DNA of 64,000 nt from Desulfocapsa sp. (GTDB taxonomy: Bacteria; Desulfobacterota; Desulfobulbia; Desulfobulbales; Desulfocapsaceae): NCBI GenBank assembly GCA_013792135.1, contig VMSP01000170.1:34116-98115 (forward strand), given 5' to 3'. Below are positions 18,713 through 27,552 of the stretch, one piece after another. Each line of letters starts with the position of its first letter. Positions within the stretch are counted from its first letter, which is position 1. Both the position numbers and the translations under genes were made by a program. A model generated the notes under the pieces. The model worked only from the letters and a program-made list of their open reading frames with translations, was not told the origin of the DNA and searched no databases.

Positions 18713-20086
18713 TTATCCTGAGCTCTGCATGTTAACGCGTTGTAAATAATCAGAGATGTCAAATTTTCGCTTACAGCCATTTTTGTTCATATACCGTATT
18801 TTCCCAAAGACTTCTCGTTCCTGCCAGGCCCGGTCGTGTACTCCGCCGATGCTCCAGGCAATGCCGGCATAGCCGTTGGGGTCACGTCCATCCAGAGAAT
18901 ATCTGTCGTTGAGATAAATGGCATTGATCATGGCCTCTTCCGCTGAGGCGGACCATTCCAGAATCTTTTTGGCCCAGTACATACGCAGGTAGCCATGCAG
19001 CTTTCCCCGTCCTGCCAGCTCATGCTGGCAGCCGTTCCAGAGTTCATCTTCGGTGGCTGCATTTTCCAGGGTCTGGAGGTCGGCAATATAGAAGCGCAGA
19101 TCTTTATGATGCGCGGTGAGGGTTTTCCGAGCCCAGTCGGGAAAGGCACTGGTGCGGTCATACTCAGCCGTGTAATAGCAATAATTGTCCGACAGCTCCC
19201 GGCGAATGATCAGCTCTTCAAGATACGTATCTTTGGCCTGTTGATTAGCGTCACTCTGCCATATATCCCAGGCAACCCGCTGGGGGGCAAGCTGGCCGAA
19301 GTGAAAATAGGGTGACAGGTTGGACTGGCCATCAAGGCAGGGATTGTTGCGATCTCCGGGGTAGGATTGCAGGCGGTGTGTGACAAAATCAGCAAAGGTC
19401 TGCCTGGCTGCCTGTTCTCCAGGTTTCAGCCAGGTCACTTCTTCAACAGATTGATCCTTGATCCGGCTCAGTAATGCATGGATATCGAGCTGTTCACTGT
19501 CATGATGCGCAGTGTTATAGGGGTGGTCTGCAAGTTCAGGAAAATCGGTGAGAAAACGGGGCAGCAGTTTTTGTATCTTTGGCCGGATGGTGTAAGCTGC
19601 ATATTCCCGCTTGTCCGAAGCCAGCCAGCAAGGGACGATGTTGTGGGCGTCCACTTCATAGACGGGGAAATTGCATTGGTGGATAATATTTTTCTTCCAT
19701 TGTTGTTTTATTTGCAGAGGATCAAAATCCATGACCAGCAGGGCAGGGTCCTTTTTTTTGAGAAAGGCCGGCAGAGTTTGGGGCGGATCACCCTGAAGAA
19801 GGAAAAATGGAATTCCGTGGTCAGCAAGGCGTGCCTGCAGCTCGTATAACCCTCGGATGAGAAAGCCGAAATGGCGCAGATTAGCAGAGGGGTAGTCCAG
19901 GTCGAGACAGAAAATGACGATCAGAGGGCGCTGCAGTACCATGGCCCGTTCCTGAGCAAAAAGCAGGGCCCAGTTGTCATGAGATCTTTGATCCCTGCTC
20001 ATCCAATAGATGACCGGCCCTTCACCTTTACTGCCGTTTTGCACTAGACGGCCACGCTCCTGGTCAACGATGTATTTGAATAACAT
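18713..20086 (-). CDS. phrB: Class II deoxyribodipyrimidine photolyase
   Basis: 457-residue cytoplasmic flavoprotein that uses light to split cyclobutane pyrimidine dimers. Class II features include the start region PVIYWMSRDQRSHDNWALLFAQ, LSPYFHFGQLAPQRVAWDI and EELIIRRELSDNYCYY in the FAD domain, and HGYLRMYWAKKILEWS with WSIGGVHDRAWQEREVFGKIRYMN near the C-terminus. It lies last in a three-gene minus-strand group after a DUF523-DUF1722 protein and a membrane protein. A photolyase in an anaerobe suggests exposure to light, for example in surface sediment; that is inference. Confidence 0.96.
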   Translation of the reverse strand: MLFKYIVDQERGRLVQNGSKGEGPVIYWMSRDQRSHDNWALLFAQERAMVLQRPLIVIFCLDLDYPSANLRHFGFLIRGLYELQARLADHGIPFFLLQGDPPQTLPAFLKKKDPALLVMDFDPLQIKQQWKKNIIHQCNFPVYEVDAHNIVPCWLASDKREYAAYTIRPKIQKLLPRFLTDFPELADHPYNTAHHDSEQLDIHALLSRIKDQSVEEVTWLKPGEQAARQTFADFVTHRLQSYPGDRNNPCLDGQSNLSPYFHFGQLAPQRVAWDIWQSDANQQAKDTYLEELIIRRELSDNYCYYTAEYDRTSAFPDWARKTLTAHHKDLRFYIADLQTLENAATEDELWNGCQHELAGRGKLHGYLRMYWAKKILEWSASAEEAMINAIYLNDRYSLDGRDPNGYAGIAWSIGGVHDRAWQEREVFGKIRYMNKNGCKRKFDISDYLQRVNMQSSG

Positions 20087-20184
20087 GGGAAAGGGCTCTC
20101 AATAAAAGATTAGCGACTGGAAGCCGGGTGGATGCCGTTCGATAACAGGGCGACGGGGAGCAGTGGTTGCTTGTCGCCTGTCTG

Positions 20185-21159
20185 TCATAGGAGCTCTCTG
20201 CCTCGACCACTGTCGGAGAGGTCACTGAGCTGTGCGGGGAATGGCTGAAGGAGAACCTGTCCCAGTAAGTATTCATGGTTAAAGCGGATGGCCTGAGCCT
20301 CGATGAGCCGGGTCACTACCTGTAAAGAAACCCGTTCATCCCGATACTCCTCAATCGCATTGATGATAAAATGCTTTTCTCTGGAAGAGAGATCTTCGGA
20401 AACCCAGCCCAGGGCATGGTAGAGGGTATTGATCATGGCCTTGCTGAGAAAAGGTTTCAACAGTATTTGTCCCAGTTCCTGCTCGTATTGGTGAAAGACC
20501 TCCTTGGCTGGTAGACGTTCATGGTTGGCGACAATTTTACCGCAGAGACGAAAACGTTTCTGGTTGTAGGCGAGAAAAAGCAGTTTGTGTCTGGCATGAT
20601 AGTCTACCAGGTCAGCCATCCTGGGGGTGACGGCGATGGTGCGGAAACGTGTCCAGGCAAAAAGCTTGATCAGGAAGTGTTCACGGAGGCTGCGGTTGGT
20701 CAGGCGCTGTTCATCTTCAACAGCCTTGTGGCCGAGCCCTTCAAGGATCAGTGTCCCGAAGATGCCACTGCCTCGCTGCAGGAATTGGGGTTTGTCTGTC
20801 CCGTTGTAGATTTTGGCGTCCTGCAGAGCGCATGAGGGAGATTTCGTTTTGAGGATTGCTCCATCAAGGTTGGTTATATCCTGAGCCAGGAAAACAGCCG
20901 CCTTTTGCAGGGCATTGGTGACACATCGTGATTCTGCCGGTTGCCATACTTCAATCTTATTATCCTGCAGGCAGAGACGGATGGGAGGACGGGGAACTCC
21001 CAGTCCTGCCTCTATTTCCGGGCAGACATCAATAAAATCAACATGGTTTAGAAGTTGGGCAACAATTCTGGAATGAAGTTGCTGGCCATCGTATCGGCAG
21101 GCTGCAAAACCGAGACAGCGGCTGACAAGAACCTTTGGTCTGGGAAATGGGTGCTCCAT
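20185..21159 (-). CDS. DUF523-DUF1722 (YbgA-like) protein next to photolyase
   Basis: 324-residue protein. The N-terminal half is DUF523 (VLVSRCLGFAACRYDGQ, VCPEIEAGLGVPRPPIRL, LKTKSPSCALQD, GIFGTLILEGLG), with conserved cysteines that may bind a cluster. The C-terminal half is DUF1722/YbgA (TPRMADLVDYHARHKLLFLAYNQ, LPAKEVFHQYEQELGQIL, DYRDERVSLQVV-like region). ATG at 21159 follows AGGAGA; the open frame runs on to 21369 but overlaps the next gene. YbgA is encoded beside phrB in Escherichia coli, and the same pairing here supports a shared role in light-linked DNA repair, though no biochemical function is known. Confidence 0.92.
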   Translation of the reverse strand: MEHPFPRPKVLVSRCLGFAACRYDGQQLHSRIVAQLLNHVDFIDVCPEIEAGLGVPRPPIRLCLQDNKIEVWQPAESRCVTNALQKAAVFLAQDITNLDGAILKTKSPSCALQDAKIYNGTDKPQFLQRGSGIFGTLILEGLGHKAVEDEQRLTNRSLREHFLIKLFAWTRFRTIAVTPRMADLVDYHARHKLLFLAYNQKRFRLCGKIVANHERLPAKEVFHQYEQELGQILLKPFLSKAMINTLYHALGWVSEDLSSREKHFIINAIEEYRDERVSLQVVTRLIEAQAIRFNHEYLLGQVLLQPFPAQLSDLSDSGRGRELL

Positions 21160-21170
21160 GCGTACGTCTC

Positions 21171-21593
21171 CTAAAATAATGGCAGGTGATATGCTGCTAA
21201 GCCGGTTCTGAGAAACAGCAGGCTCCAGAGCAGGGTCCTGATCCAGTTGGTAACAACCAGTCGGTTGATGGTCGATAAGACCTTGCCGTGATTCTGGAGC
21301 TGTCTGTGGCAGGGCACTGAAAGACTGAATGTGGCCAGCCAGATTAGGACAATGGGTACAATGCGCCAACAGCGGACCTCATCATGATAGAGGAAGATTC
21401 CCTCAATTCCTGCCTGGATCAGCATGAGCGGACTGACGATCAGACCCATGAGAAAGGTGTAACGGCCATGCCACTGGATGAAATATTCCTCATTCGTGTA
21501 GCGGAAAGAAGGGTAGATGATGAGTTGTACGAGCCAGATCAAAATAAAGAGTCCGCTGTCAACAATGATCTGTATTTCAGTCAGTCCATTCAT
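21171..21593 (-). CDS. Small four-helix membrane protein of the photolyase operon
   Basis: 140-residue integral membrane protein with about four hydrophobic segments (SGLFILIWLVQLIIYPSF, YTFLMGLIVSPLMLIQAGIEG, IVPIVLIWLATFSLSV, NWIRTLLWSLLFLRTG). It carries a conserved-looking QWHGRYTFLM and PCHRQLQNHGK, reminiscent of DUF1772-type anthrone-oxygenase-like membrane proteins, but the match is weak. Its stop lies 11 bases before the DUF523-DUF1722 start, so it is the first gene of that operon. Function unknown. Confidence 0.75.
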   Translation of the reverse strand: MNGLTEIQIIVDSGLFILIWLVQLIIYPSFRYTNEEYFIQWHGRYTFLMGLIVSPLMLIQAGIEGIFLYHDEVRCWRIVPIVLIWLATFSLSVPCHRQLQNHGKVLSTINRLVVTNWIRTLLWSLLFLRTGLAAYHLPLF

Positions 21594-21678
21594 GCAATTT
21601 TTCTCTTATGCGCGGCAGCGACTCAGTGTCCCGATAAAGGGGGACTCATTCATCTTGCGTGGAGTTGGGGGCGGAATG

Positions 21679-22491
21679 TTACCATAGATATGCACTTACC
21701 TGCTTTCCCAGTATTTCCCACAGAAACACCCGTCTGGCAGGAGACTGGGCCACACCATAGCATACATGTAATGGCAATAAGTGCTCTTCTCTGGGGTGAC
21801 AAAATCGTGCAGCCGGTGCACTTTCCCAATGAATCAGCCTCTGTTCCCGTTCGTTTTCATTGAGTGCATGGCTGCAACATGTCTCGATCAACCACTGCTC
21901 AAAAGATTCATTCTTTGAATCTGTTGCCTCTGTCGACGGTGAAAAAAACGCTTTCAGGTTGTGGAATGAGAAACCGGAACCTATGATAAGTATTTTCTCT
22001 TCTTGTAACCCGGCCAGGGCCTTGCCGATCTGGATATGTTTAGCAGGATCCAGATTATTGACCAGAGACAACTGGACACATGGAATATCTGCAGCTGGGT
22101 ACATGATTTTCAGTGGAACAAAAACGCCATGGTCAAAACCCCTTTCCTCCGTCAGATCCGCTTCAATTCCGTATTTGTTCAGGATGTTGCAGATCTTCCG
22201 GGCCAGTGCAGGCTTTCCCGGTACAGGATATTGAATTTCATAGGATTCTTGTGGGAATCCAGAGTAATCGTAGAGCAGTGCAGGATTCGCCCCACTGGTA
22301 ATGGTTGCCTGATATGTTTCCCAATGGGCGCTGATAAGGATAATAGCCGAAGGTCTGTCCACAAGGGTTACAATTTTTTGAAGACCGGCGATCATCTCTT
22401 TGTGAGAGGGCTCTCCCAATAATGGCAAGGGGCCTCCCCCATGAGAAATATATAAAATAGAAGGTGCTGATACATTTGGCTTATCAGGCAT
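21679..22491 (-). CDS. LigB/YgiD-type extradiol dioxygenase family protein
   Basis: 270-residue protein of the LigB superfamily, like the DOPA 4,5-extradiol dioxygenases. Metal-ligand histidines are visible in ISHGGGPLPLLG near the N-terminus, ISAHWET, RGFDHGVFVPLKIMYP and GSGFSFHNL. Such enzymes open catechol rings with Fe(II) or Zn(II) and O2, odd in an anaerobe, so a different substrate or an oxygen-scavenging role is possible. I chose ATG 22491, preceded by AAAGGAG, over 22512. The gene starts 17 bases after the stop of the PNPOx-like gene and likely shares its transcript. Confidence 0.9.
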   Translation of the reverse strand: MPDKPNVSAPSILYISHGGGPLPLLGEPSHKEMIAGLQKIVTLVDRPSAIILISAHWETYQATITSGANPALLYDYSGFPQESYEIQYPVPGKPALARKICNILNKYGIEADLTEERGFDHGVFVPLKIMYPAADIPCVQLSLVNNLDPAKHIQIGKALAGLQEEKILIIGSGFSFHNLKAFFSPSTEATDSKNESFEQWLIETCCSHALNENEREQRLIHWESAPAARFCHPREEHLLPLHVCYGVAQSPARRVFLWEILGKQVSAYLW

Positions 22492-22508
22492 TCTGTACTC
22501 CTTTCCTT

Positions 22509-22904
22509 TCAATCAATGGCTATTTCTTCGCCGCCAATGAGGCTGAGTATTTTATTTACTTTGAACCGAACAAGAAACTTTTCACCCTGCAATCTGTCAT
22601 CTTCAGGGCTGAGATGACGTCTGGTCAGGGAGGCGATCAGCTCCGGGTCGGTGCTCTCATCCAGCTTGGAAAGAAAAAGACGAACTCCGCTGTACCCGTT
22701 TCCATCCTTAATAAAGAGATAGTTGGCATGCTTGTTTTTTTCCAGGTTCTTATGGGTCAGGCGGTCACGCATTACAAAGGCGATTTCATCTTTCCCCTGG
22801 ACATGCGGCCTGGAATAAATTGCGGTGTCTACTACGCCATTTTCATCACTGGTGGCCATGACCCCGATGCCCTTCATTTCAGTGAAATAACTATTCAGAT
22901 TCAT
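22509..22904 (-). CDS. Pyridoxamine-5'-phosphate-oxidase-like FMN-binding protein
   Basis: 131-residue split-barrel flavin-binding protein. The N-terminus MNLNSYFTEMKGIGVMATSDENGVVDTAIYSRPH and IAFVMRDRLTHKNLEKNKHANYLFI show the family fold, with SPEDDRLQGEKFLVRFKV toward the end. It most likely binds FMN or another flavin and acts as a small reductase or stress protein; true PdxH activity is not implied. It heads a two-gene unit with the LigB-type gene and is divergent from the PAS-LuxR regulator 170 bases away. Confidence 0.85.
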   Translation of the reverse strand: MNLNSYFTEMKGIGVMATSDENGVVDTAIYSRPHVQGKDEIAFVMRDRLTHKNLEKNKHANYLFIKDGNGYSGVRLFLSKLDESTDPELIASLTRRHLSPEDDRLQGEKFLVRFKVNKILSLIGGEEIAID

Positions 22905-23074
22905 CTTGTTTGTTCTCCTTGCAATTATTGTTGTGGTACTTAATTATCAGAGAGACAGCTCTGACAATCTCCAATTCTCATCTTTACTTTGATTATAAGC
23001 TTTGATATTGAAGATATCAATGGTGGTTAAATTTGGGATAAATGATAGGGAAAACTATCATTAGGTGGTGAAGG

Positions 23075-23929
23075 ATGAAGAGTAGTATGTATGAGATTAT
23101 TGTCGATTCTCTTTCTGCCCATGTTGCGGTGCTTGATGACAGGGGAGTGATCATTCAAACCAATCGTGCCTGGCAAGAGTATGCTGTCCACAACGGGATG
23201 GTAGAATACCCGGATTCCATCGGAGTGAGTTATCTTGCTATCTGTGAGGCGGCGAGCGCGAGTGGTGAGTTGGAAGGTGAACTTGTTGCTGCTGGCATAG
23301 AAAAGATATTGGCTGGAGATCTCAGGGAATTTGTCATCCAGTATCCCTGTCATTCCCCGACAAGACGTCAATGGTTCAATCTCCGGGTTCTTACTTATCT
23401 TTCGGAACTGGAACATCGGGTTCTTGTTGTGCATGAGGATATAACTTCCATAATTCTAGCTCAGGAAGAGCTGCGACAGAAAAAAGATGAACTGCGGCAG
23501 AAGAGTGAGGAGCTGGAGGAGATGAACATTGCCCTCAAGGTACTGCTTGAACACCGCGAGCGGGGTCTGGAGGAGTTGGAGCAACGGATAGTCGGCAATA
23601 TTCGCGAACTGGTACTGCCTTATACAGAGAAGCTGGGAAACAGTTTAAAGGGACACCGGGAACGGACTCTGATTGATATCGTCGAGACCAATCTCAATAC
23701 TATCATCACTCCTTTTTTACATCGACTTTCCTCACTTAATCTTCTGCTGACACCGCAAGAGGTTGAGGTGGCGACTCTGATTCGTCCAGGAAAGAGCAGC
23801 AAGGAGATTGCTGATGTGCTCGGTGTGTCCGTGAGTACTGTCAGCTTCCACCGTAAGAATCTGCGCCGCAAGCTGGGCCTGGAGGACCGATCGATGAATC
23901 TGCGCACCTATCTGTTTTCCTTGAAATGA
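23075..23929 (+). CDS. PAS-domain LuxR-type transcriptional regulator
   Basis: 284-residue one-component regulator. An N-terminal PAS-like domain (about 5-125; VAVLDDRGVIIQTNRAW, VVHEDIT) leads into a heptad-rich coiled coil (about 128-190; EELRQKKDELRQKSEELEEM) and a C-terminal LuxR helix-turn-helix (about 220-275; LTPQEVEVATLIRPGKSSKEIADVLGVSVSTVSFHRKNLRRKLGL). It should dimerise through the coil and bind DNA. Divergent placement suggests it could control the PNPOx/LigB pair, but no operator was identified. Ligand unknown. Confidence 0.88.
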   Translation: MKSSMYEIIVDSLSAHVAVLDDRGVIIQTNRAWQEYAVHNGMVEYPDSIGVSYLAICEAASASGELEGELVAAGIEKILAGDLREFVIQYPCHSPTRRQWFNLRVLTYLSELEHRVLVVHEDITSIILAQEELRQKKDELRQKSEELEEMNIALKVLLEHRERGLEELEQRIVGNIRELVLPYTEKLGNSLKGHRERTLIDIVETNLNTIITPFLHRLSSLNLLLTPQEVEVATLIRPGKSSKEIADVLGVSVSTVSFHRKNLRRKLGLEDRSMNLRTYLFSLK

Positions 23930-24073
23930 GTATATTGGCAGGGGCGTCCTCCTCTTCGCTCATGATTTTGCCAAGATGAGATGATAAGGGAATACTGATC
24001 ATGAGAGTGATGATGAGAGGCTGTTTTTGTCGTTGACTTGTGCTGGCTTTTTCAGTAATTCTTGTTAAGAAAA

Positions 24074-24245
24074 TTTCAGATGCTCATAACAGAGCTTAAA
24101 AGGGAACCCGGTGACAATCCGGGACGGGCCCGCCGCTGTGACCGGGGACGACCGTTGCATTCAAGCCACTGACCGTATTTAATTTTTTTTGGTTGGGAAG
24201 GCGCAACAGGGAGGACGATCCGGGAGTCAGAAGACCTGTCTGAAA
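24074..24245 (+). ncRNA. Cobalamin riboswitch
   Basis: The conserved cobalamin riboswitch core is visible: AAAAGGGAACCCGGTGACAA, CCGGGACGGGCCCGCCGCTG with TGTGACCGGGGACGA after it, GCCACTG, GGGAAGG and GAGTCAGAAGACCTG in the right order. A closing stem pairs TTTCAGA (24074-24080) with TCTGAAA (24239-24245). It lies in the leader of a TonB-dependent receptor and is followed by an intrinsic terminator, so adenosylcobalamin or a related corrinoid should switch off the downstream uptake genes. The rest of the 467-base gap (from 23930) shows no gene. Confidence 0.95.
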
Positions 24246-24306
24246 TCAAGAAGGATGTCTCCGAGGACAAGGGGCATACCTGTGTCATCTGTGGATAAAA
24301 CAAGGC

Positions 24307-24346
24307 AATCCCCGGATCAATATATATTGGTCCGGGGATTTTTTTT
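24307..24346 (+). terminator. Intrinsic terminator of the cobalamin riboswitch
   Basis: AATCCCCGGA pairs with TCCGGGGATT, extended inward through GATCAAT/ATTGGTC, and is followed by eight T. It lies 61 bases after the aptamer and 50 before the receptor start, the layout expected for transcription attenuation. Confidence 0.9.
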
Positions 24347-24396
24347 GCTTTTTTACTGGCCTGCCCCCGGACTGCTTTTCTTGAAGGAGAGAAGAA

Positions 24397-26451
24397 ATGA
24401 AAAAGCGGTATCCTCGGCAATGTTTTTGTTTAGTACTTTGTAGTTTGTTTTTCTCTGATGTTAGTGGCGTGCTGGCCGTTGAAGGTGGGCAACCACCGAT
24501 TGATTTTGCAGCCGATGTGATGGCTGTTTCCCCGGATGTCGAGAATTTGCCACAGGCTGAGACCATCAACGGCAAGACCTATCTGACCATCACGGCCACT
24601 CGGGTCCCGGAAAAAAGCAACGGGGTGAGCGCCAATCTTACGGTGATCGACCGTACAGAGCTTTCCCGGGCCGCGGCCGATAATGTAGGTGATCTCCTGT
24701 CTGAAAAAGGCATTGGCCATGTCCAGAAATATCCGGGGGCACTGACCACCATCGGTATTCGCGGTTTCCGAACCGAGACCCACGGCAATGACCTCCAGGG
24801 GCATGTCTTGATCCTCCTCGATGGCCGCCGGGCCGGGACCGGCAATCTGGCCAAGATCCTGACCAGAAATGTGGAGAGGATCGAGATTATCCGCGGCCCC
24901 GCAGCTGTCCAGTATGGCTCCGGCGGTATGGGCGGTGTGGTCAATATCATCACCCGCCAGGGCCGGAATAATTCCGCCTTCCTTGAGGCTGGAGGTGGCA
25001 GCTTCGGCAAGGTAGAGGGGAGTGTCGGCGGTACCGCCAAAGAGCAGGGGGTCGATTTCGCTGGGGCCTTTTCGTCGGCCACCCAGGATGACTATAAGAC
25101 GGCAAGTGGCGTCACCTTTGCCAATACAGCTCTCCATTCCCAGACCGGGGCCAGCGCCAACGTGGGTTATGAGTTTGCGCCGCATAACCGGGTCGGGGTG
25201 ATCGTCACCGACTTTGAGGCCGACAAAGCCGGCAATCCCGGCTATCTGAGTGTCAATGATACCGACAATTATACCGATAACAGCAATTATTCTGTGGATG
25301 GTAGTTACAGCGGCCAGAACAGCTCCGGCCGCTATCAGTGGATGGGTCACTACTTCTTCGGCAGGGATAAAAATGTCTGGGTTGACCCAATCTCATCCAA
25401 CCCAACGGGCTGGGATGATGGCATCGATTCCCGCAACGCCACCGATCAGCAGGGGGCGCAGGCCCAGATCAGCGGGGCCTTTGGGTCGCTGAATTTGACC
25501 ACCGGTCTGGATTGGCTTCATTATGCGGTGGAAAACAGCTGGAGCCCGCAACAGACCACCTACACCAATCCGGCCCTTTTCCTGCTGGCCAGGGTCGGCC
25601 TTCTTGATAACCGCATCATCGTTTCCGGCGGGGTACGCCAGGACTGGTATGCAGTCGAAGTGCAGCAGCCGACTGGTTCTAAGGTCGATGATTCTCATTT
25701 TACGCCGCAGCTTGGTTTGGCCTGGATAGTAAACGATGGTCTCAAACTGCGAGGCCAGGTGGCCCATGGCTTTGTCATGCCTTCGGCCGACCAGCTCGCC
25801 ATCGATATGGTTTCTTTTGGCCGCCGCACCATTGGCAATCCCGACCTGAATCCAGAAAAAAGCCTGACCTGGGAGGGCGGTGCCGATTATAGCAAAGCAG
25901 GATTTTCCAGCTCGTTCACTTGGTTTGCCACTGATTTTGAAGATAAGATTGTTACCAATAAAGTGGCCAATGGGGACACCTCCTATACCAATCTTGGCAG
26001 TGCCACCATCAACGGTCTGGAGGCGGCACTCTCCTATGACCTCGGTGCTCCCCTGCACTGGGCCTGGGAGGTCCGTCCTTTTGTTGATATGACTTGGCTC
26101 AACCAGTATGAGGATGACGCCACCGGCCTTGATCTCACCTATGTAAGTGACCTGACCCTGTCATCGGGGCTCACCTTGTCTGATTCCGGCGCCTTTTCCG
26201 GCCGTCTCAATATGACCTATACCGGGCCGCAGCAGGTAGATGACTGGGAAGAGAGCTATAAGGTGGTGGAGAAAGGCGGCTTTGTGGTCACCGATCTGAC
26301 CCTCAGCTATCGTTTCTTACAGCATGCAACCCTGGGGGACTTCACGGTGCGGGGGGAGCTGCGTAATCTTTTTGATCAGGACTATGCCTATGTCAAGGGC
26401 TACCCAATGCCGGGGTGTTCGGCCTTTATCAGTCTGAAGTGGGAGTATTGA
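24397..26451 (+). CDS. btuB: TonB-dependent outer-membrane receptor, cobalamin type (BtuB-like)
   Basis: 684-residue outer-membrane receptor. A signal peptide (about 1-28) precedes a TonB-box-like stretch and a plug domain (about 65-180; VTVIDRTELSRAAADNVGDLL-type region, GIRGFRTET, LILLDGRRAGTGN, IEIIRGPAAVQYGSGGMGGVVNIIT). The rest is a 22-strand barrel with alternating aromatic strands and a terminal ...FISLKWEY ending in an aromatic residue as needed for insertion. The upstream cobalamin riboswitch marks it as a corrinoid transporter. Its stop overlaps the start of the binding-protein gene by one base. Confidence 0.95.
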   Translation: MKKRYPRQCFCLVLCSLFFSDVSGVLAVEGGQPPIDFAADVMAVSPDVENLPQAETINGKTYLTITATRVPEKSNGVSANLTVIDRTELSRAAADNVGDLLSEKGIGHVQKYPGALTTIGIRGFRTETHGNDLQGHVLILLDGRRAGTGNLAKILTRNVERIEIIRGPAAVQYGSGGMGGVVNIITRQGRNNSAFLEAGGGSFGKVEGSVGGTAKEQGVDFAGAFSSATQDDYKTASGVTFANTALHSQTGASANVGYEFAPHNRVGVIVTDFEADKAGNPGYLSVNDTDNYTDNSNYSVDGSYSGQNSSGRYQWMGHYFFGRDKNVWVDPISSNPTGWDDGIDSRNATDQQGAQAQISGAFGSLNLTTGLDWLHYAVENSWSPQQTTYTNPALFLLARVGLLDNRIIVSGGVRQDWYAVEVQQPTGSKVDDSHFTPQLGLAWIVNDGLKLRGQVAHGFVMPSADQLAIDMVSFGRRTIGNPDLNPEKSLTWEGGADYSKAGFSSSFTWFATDFEDKIVTNKVANGDTSYTNLGSATINGLEAALSYDLGAPLHWAWEVRPFVDMTWLNQYEDDATGLDLTYVSDLTLSSGLTLSDSGAFSGRLNMTYTGPQQVDDWEESYKVVEKGGFVVTDLTLSYRFLQHATLGDFTVRGELRNLFDQDYAYVKGYPMPGCSAFISLKWEY

Positions 26452-27311
26452 TGACCATATCACGTTTTTTTCTTTGGTTGGCACTGGCCTTGACAACTAT
26501 CCTCCAGCCAGCCCTGGCGTTCAGTCAGAACGGGATCTTTCCTCAGCGGATTGTCTCACTCGGGCCGATCAATACCGAGAATGTTTTTCTGCTGGGGGCT
26601 GGGGATCGTCTGGTAGCTGATACCAGCTATTGCGTGCATCCGGATGCGGCTCGTGGCAAAGTGAAGATCGGCTCGGTGATGCAGCTCAATATCGAACAGA
26701 TACTTGGGTTGCAGCCGGATCTGATCCTGGCCACCGGGTTGACCAGTCCGCAGCAGGTGGCTCAATTAGCAGCCTCCGGGGTGCGGGTGGTTCATTTTTC
26801 CCAACCCTCAAATTTTACCGCGATCTGTGATCAGTTTCTGGAGATGGGGAAGCTTCTGGGCCTTGAAACCAGGGCCCGCGAGATCATTGCTGAAGCGCAG
26901 AAGGAAGTCCGGACCATCCAGCAGCGGGTTAGCGGGTTTCCGCAAAAGAAGGTGTTCCTGCAGGTCGGTGCCCATCCCTTGTTTGCCTCGGTGGCAAGTT
27001 CCTTTACCAATGACTATATCGTGCTGGCCGGCGGCATCAACATTGCCGCAGTCCAGCACGATGGCCGCTATAACCAGGAAAAGGTGACGGCCCAGAACCC
27101 GGATGTGATCATCATCGCGGTCATGGGCAGCGAAGGAGGGATCGGCGCCAGGGAAAAAGAGGAGTGGTTGCGCTTTGAGCCCATCTCTGCGGTACGAAAC
27201 AGGCAGATCTTTGTCGTGGATCCGGATATCATCTGCAGCCCCTCGCCCCTGACCTTTGTCAAGGGACTGGCCCAGGTTGCGGCGCTCATTCATCCGCAGA
27301 AAGGGCAATAG
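26451..27311 (+). CDS. btuF: Periplasmic corrinoid-binding protein, BtuF-like
   Basis: 286-residue ABC-type substrate-binding protein of the helical-backbone class. A signal peptide (about 1-23) is followed by the TroA/BtuF-type fold: RIVSLGPINTENVFLLGAGDRLVAD, LQPDLILATGLTSPQQVAQL, VFLQVGAHPLFASVASSF and NPDVIIIAVMGSEGG. The ATG overlaps the receptor stop (TGATG), so the two are translationally coupled and both under the riboswitch. No BtuC or BtuD gene follows; permease and ATPase must lie elsewhere. Assignment to corrinoids rests on the operon, since iron-siderophore binding proteins share the fold. Confidence 0.9.
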   Translation: MTISRFFLWLALALTTILQPALAFSQNGIFPQRIVSLGPINTENVFLLGAGDRLVADTSYCVHPDAARGKVKIGSVMQLNIEQILGLQPDLILATGLTSPQQVAQLAASGVRVVHFSQPSNFTAICDQFLEMGKLLGLETRAREIIAEAQKEVRTIQQRVSGFPQKKVFLQVGAHPLFASVASSFTNDYIVLAGGINIAAVQHDGRYNQEKVTAQNPDVIIIAVMGSEGGIGAREKEEWLRFEPISAVRNRQIFVVDPDIICSPSPLTFVKGLAQVAALIHPQKGQ

Positions 27312-27431
27312 CAATAATATCTTTCTTGTTGATTAATGTTGCCTCGCTCCGGTGTGGGAAGGCACATTTTGTACCGAAGTGATGTGGCCAAACAGAAAAC
27401 AGCCAGTTTATTTATTCCCTAAAACAGTAGC

Positions 27432-27482
27432 TCAAAATTTGACTATCTGAAATTGTGGTGGCATTCTAAAAAAGGACATTTT
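27432..27482. repeat. 51-base dispersed repeat, copy A
   Basis: Matches the segment at 31737-31787 at 43 of 51 positions. Core words are TTTGACTATCTG, ATTG, TGGCATTCTAAAAA and GGACA. It lies 70 bases before the haem-binding protein gene. It resembles end sequences of IS21-family elements as I remember them, or a shared promoter; no transposase is present. Confidence 0.75.
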
Positions 27483-27552
27483 CTGAAGAGTAGCTTAGCC
27501 TTCCATGATCAGGTAATGGGTAGATGAAAAAACTTTATTCAAAGGAGTCCTT

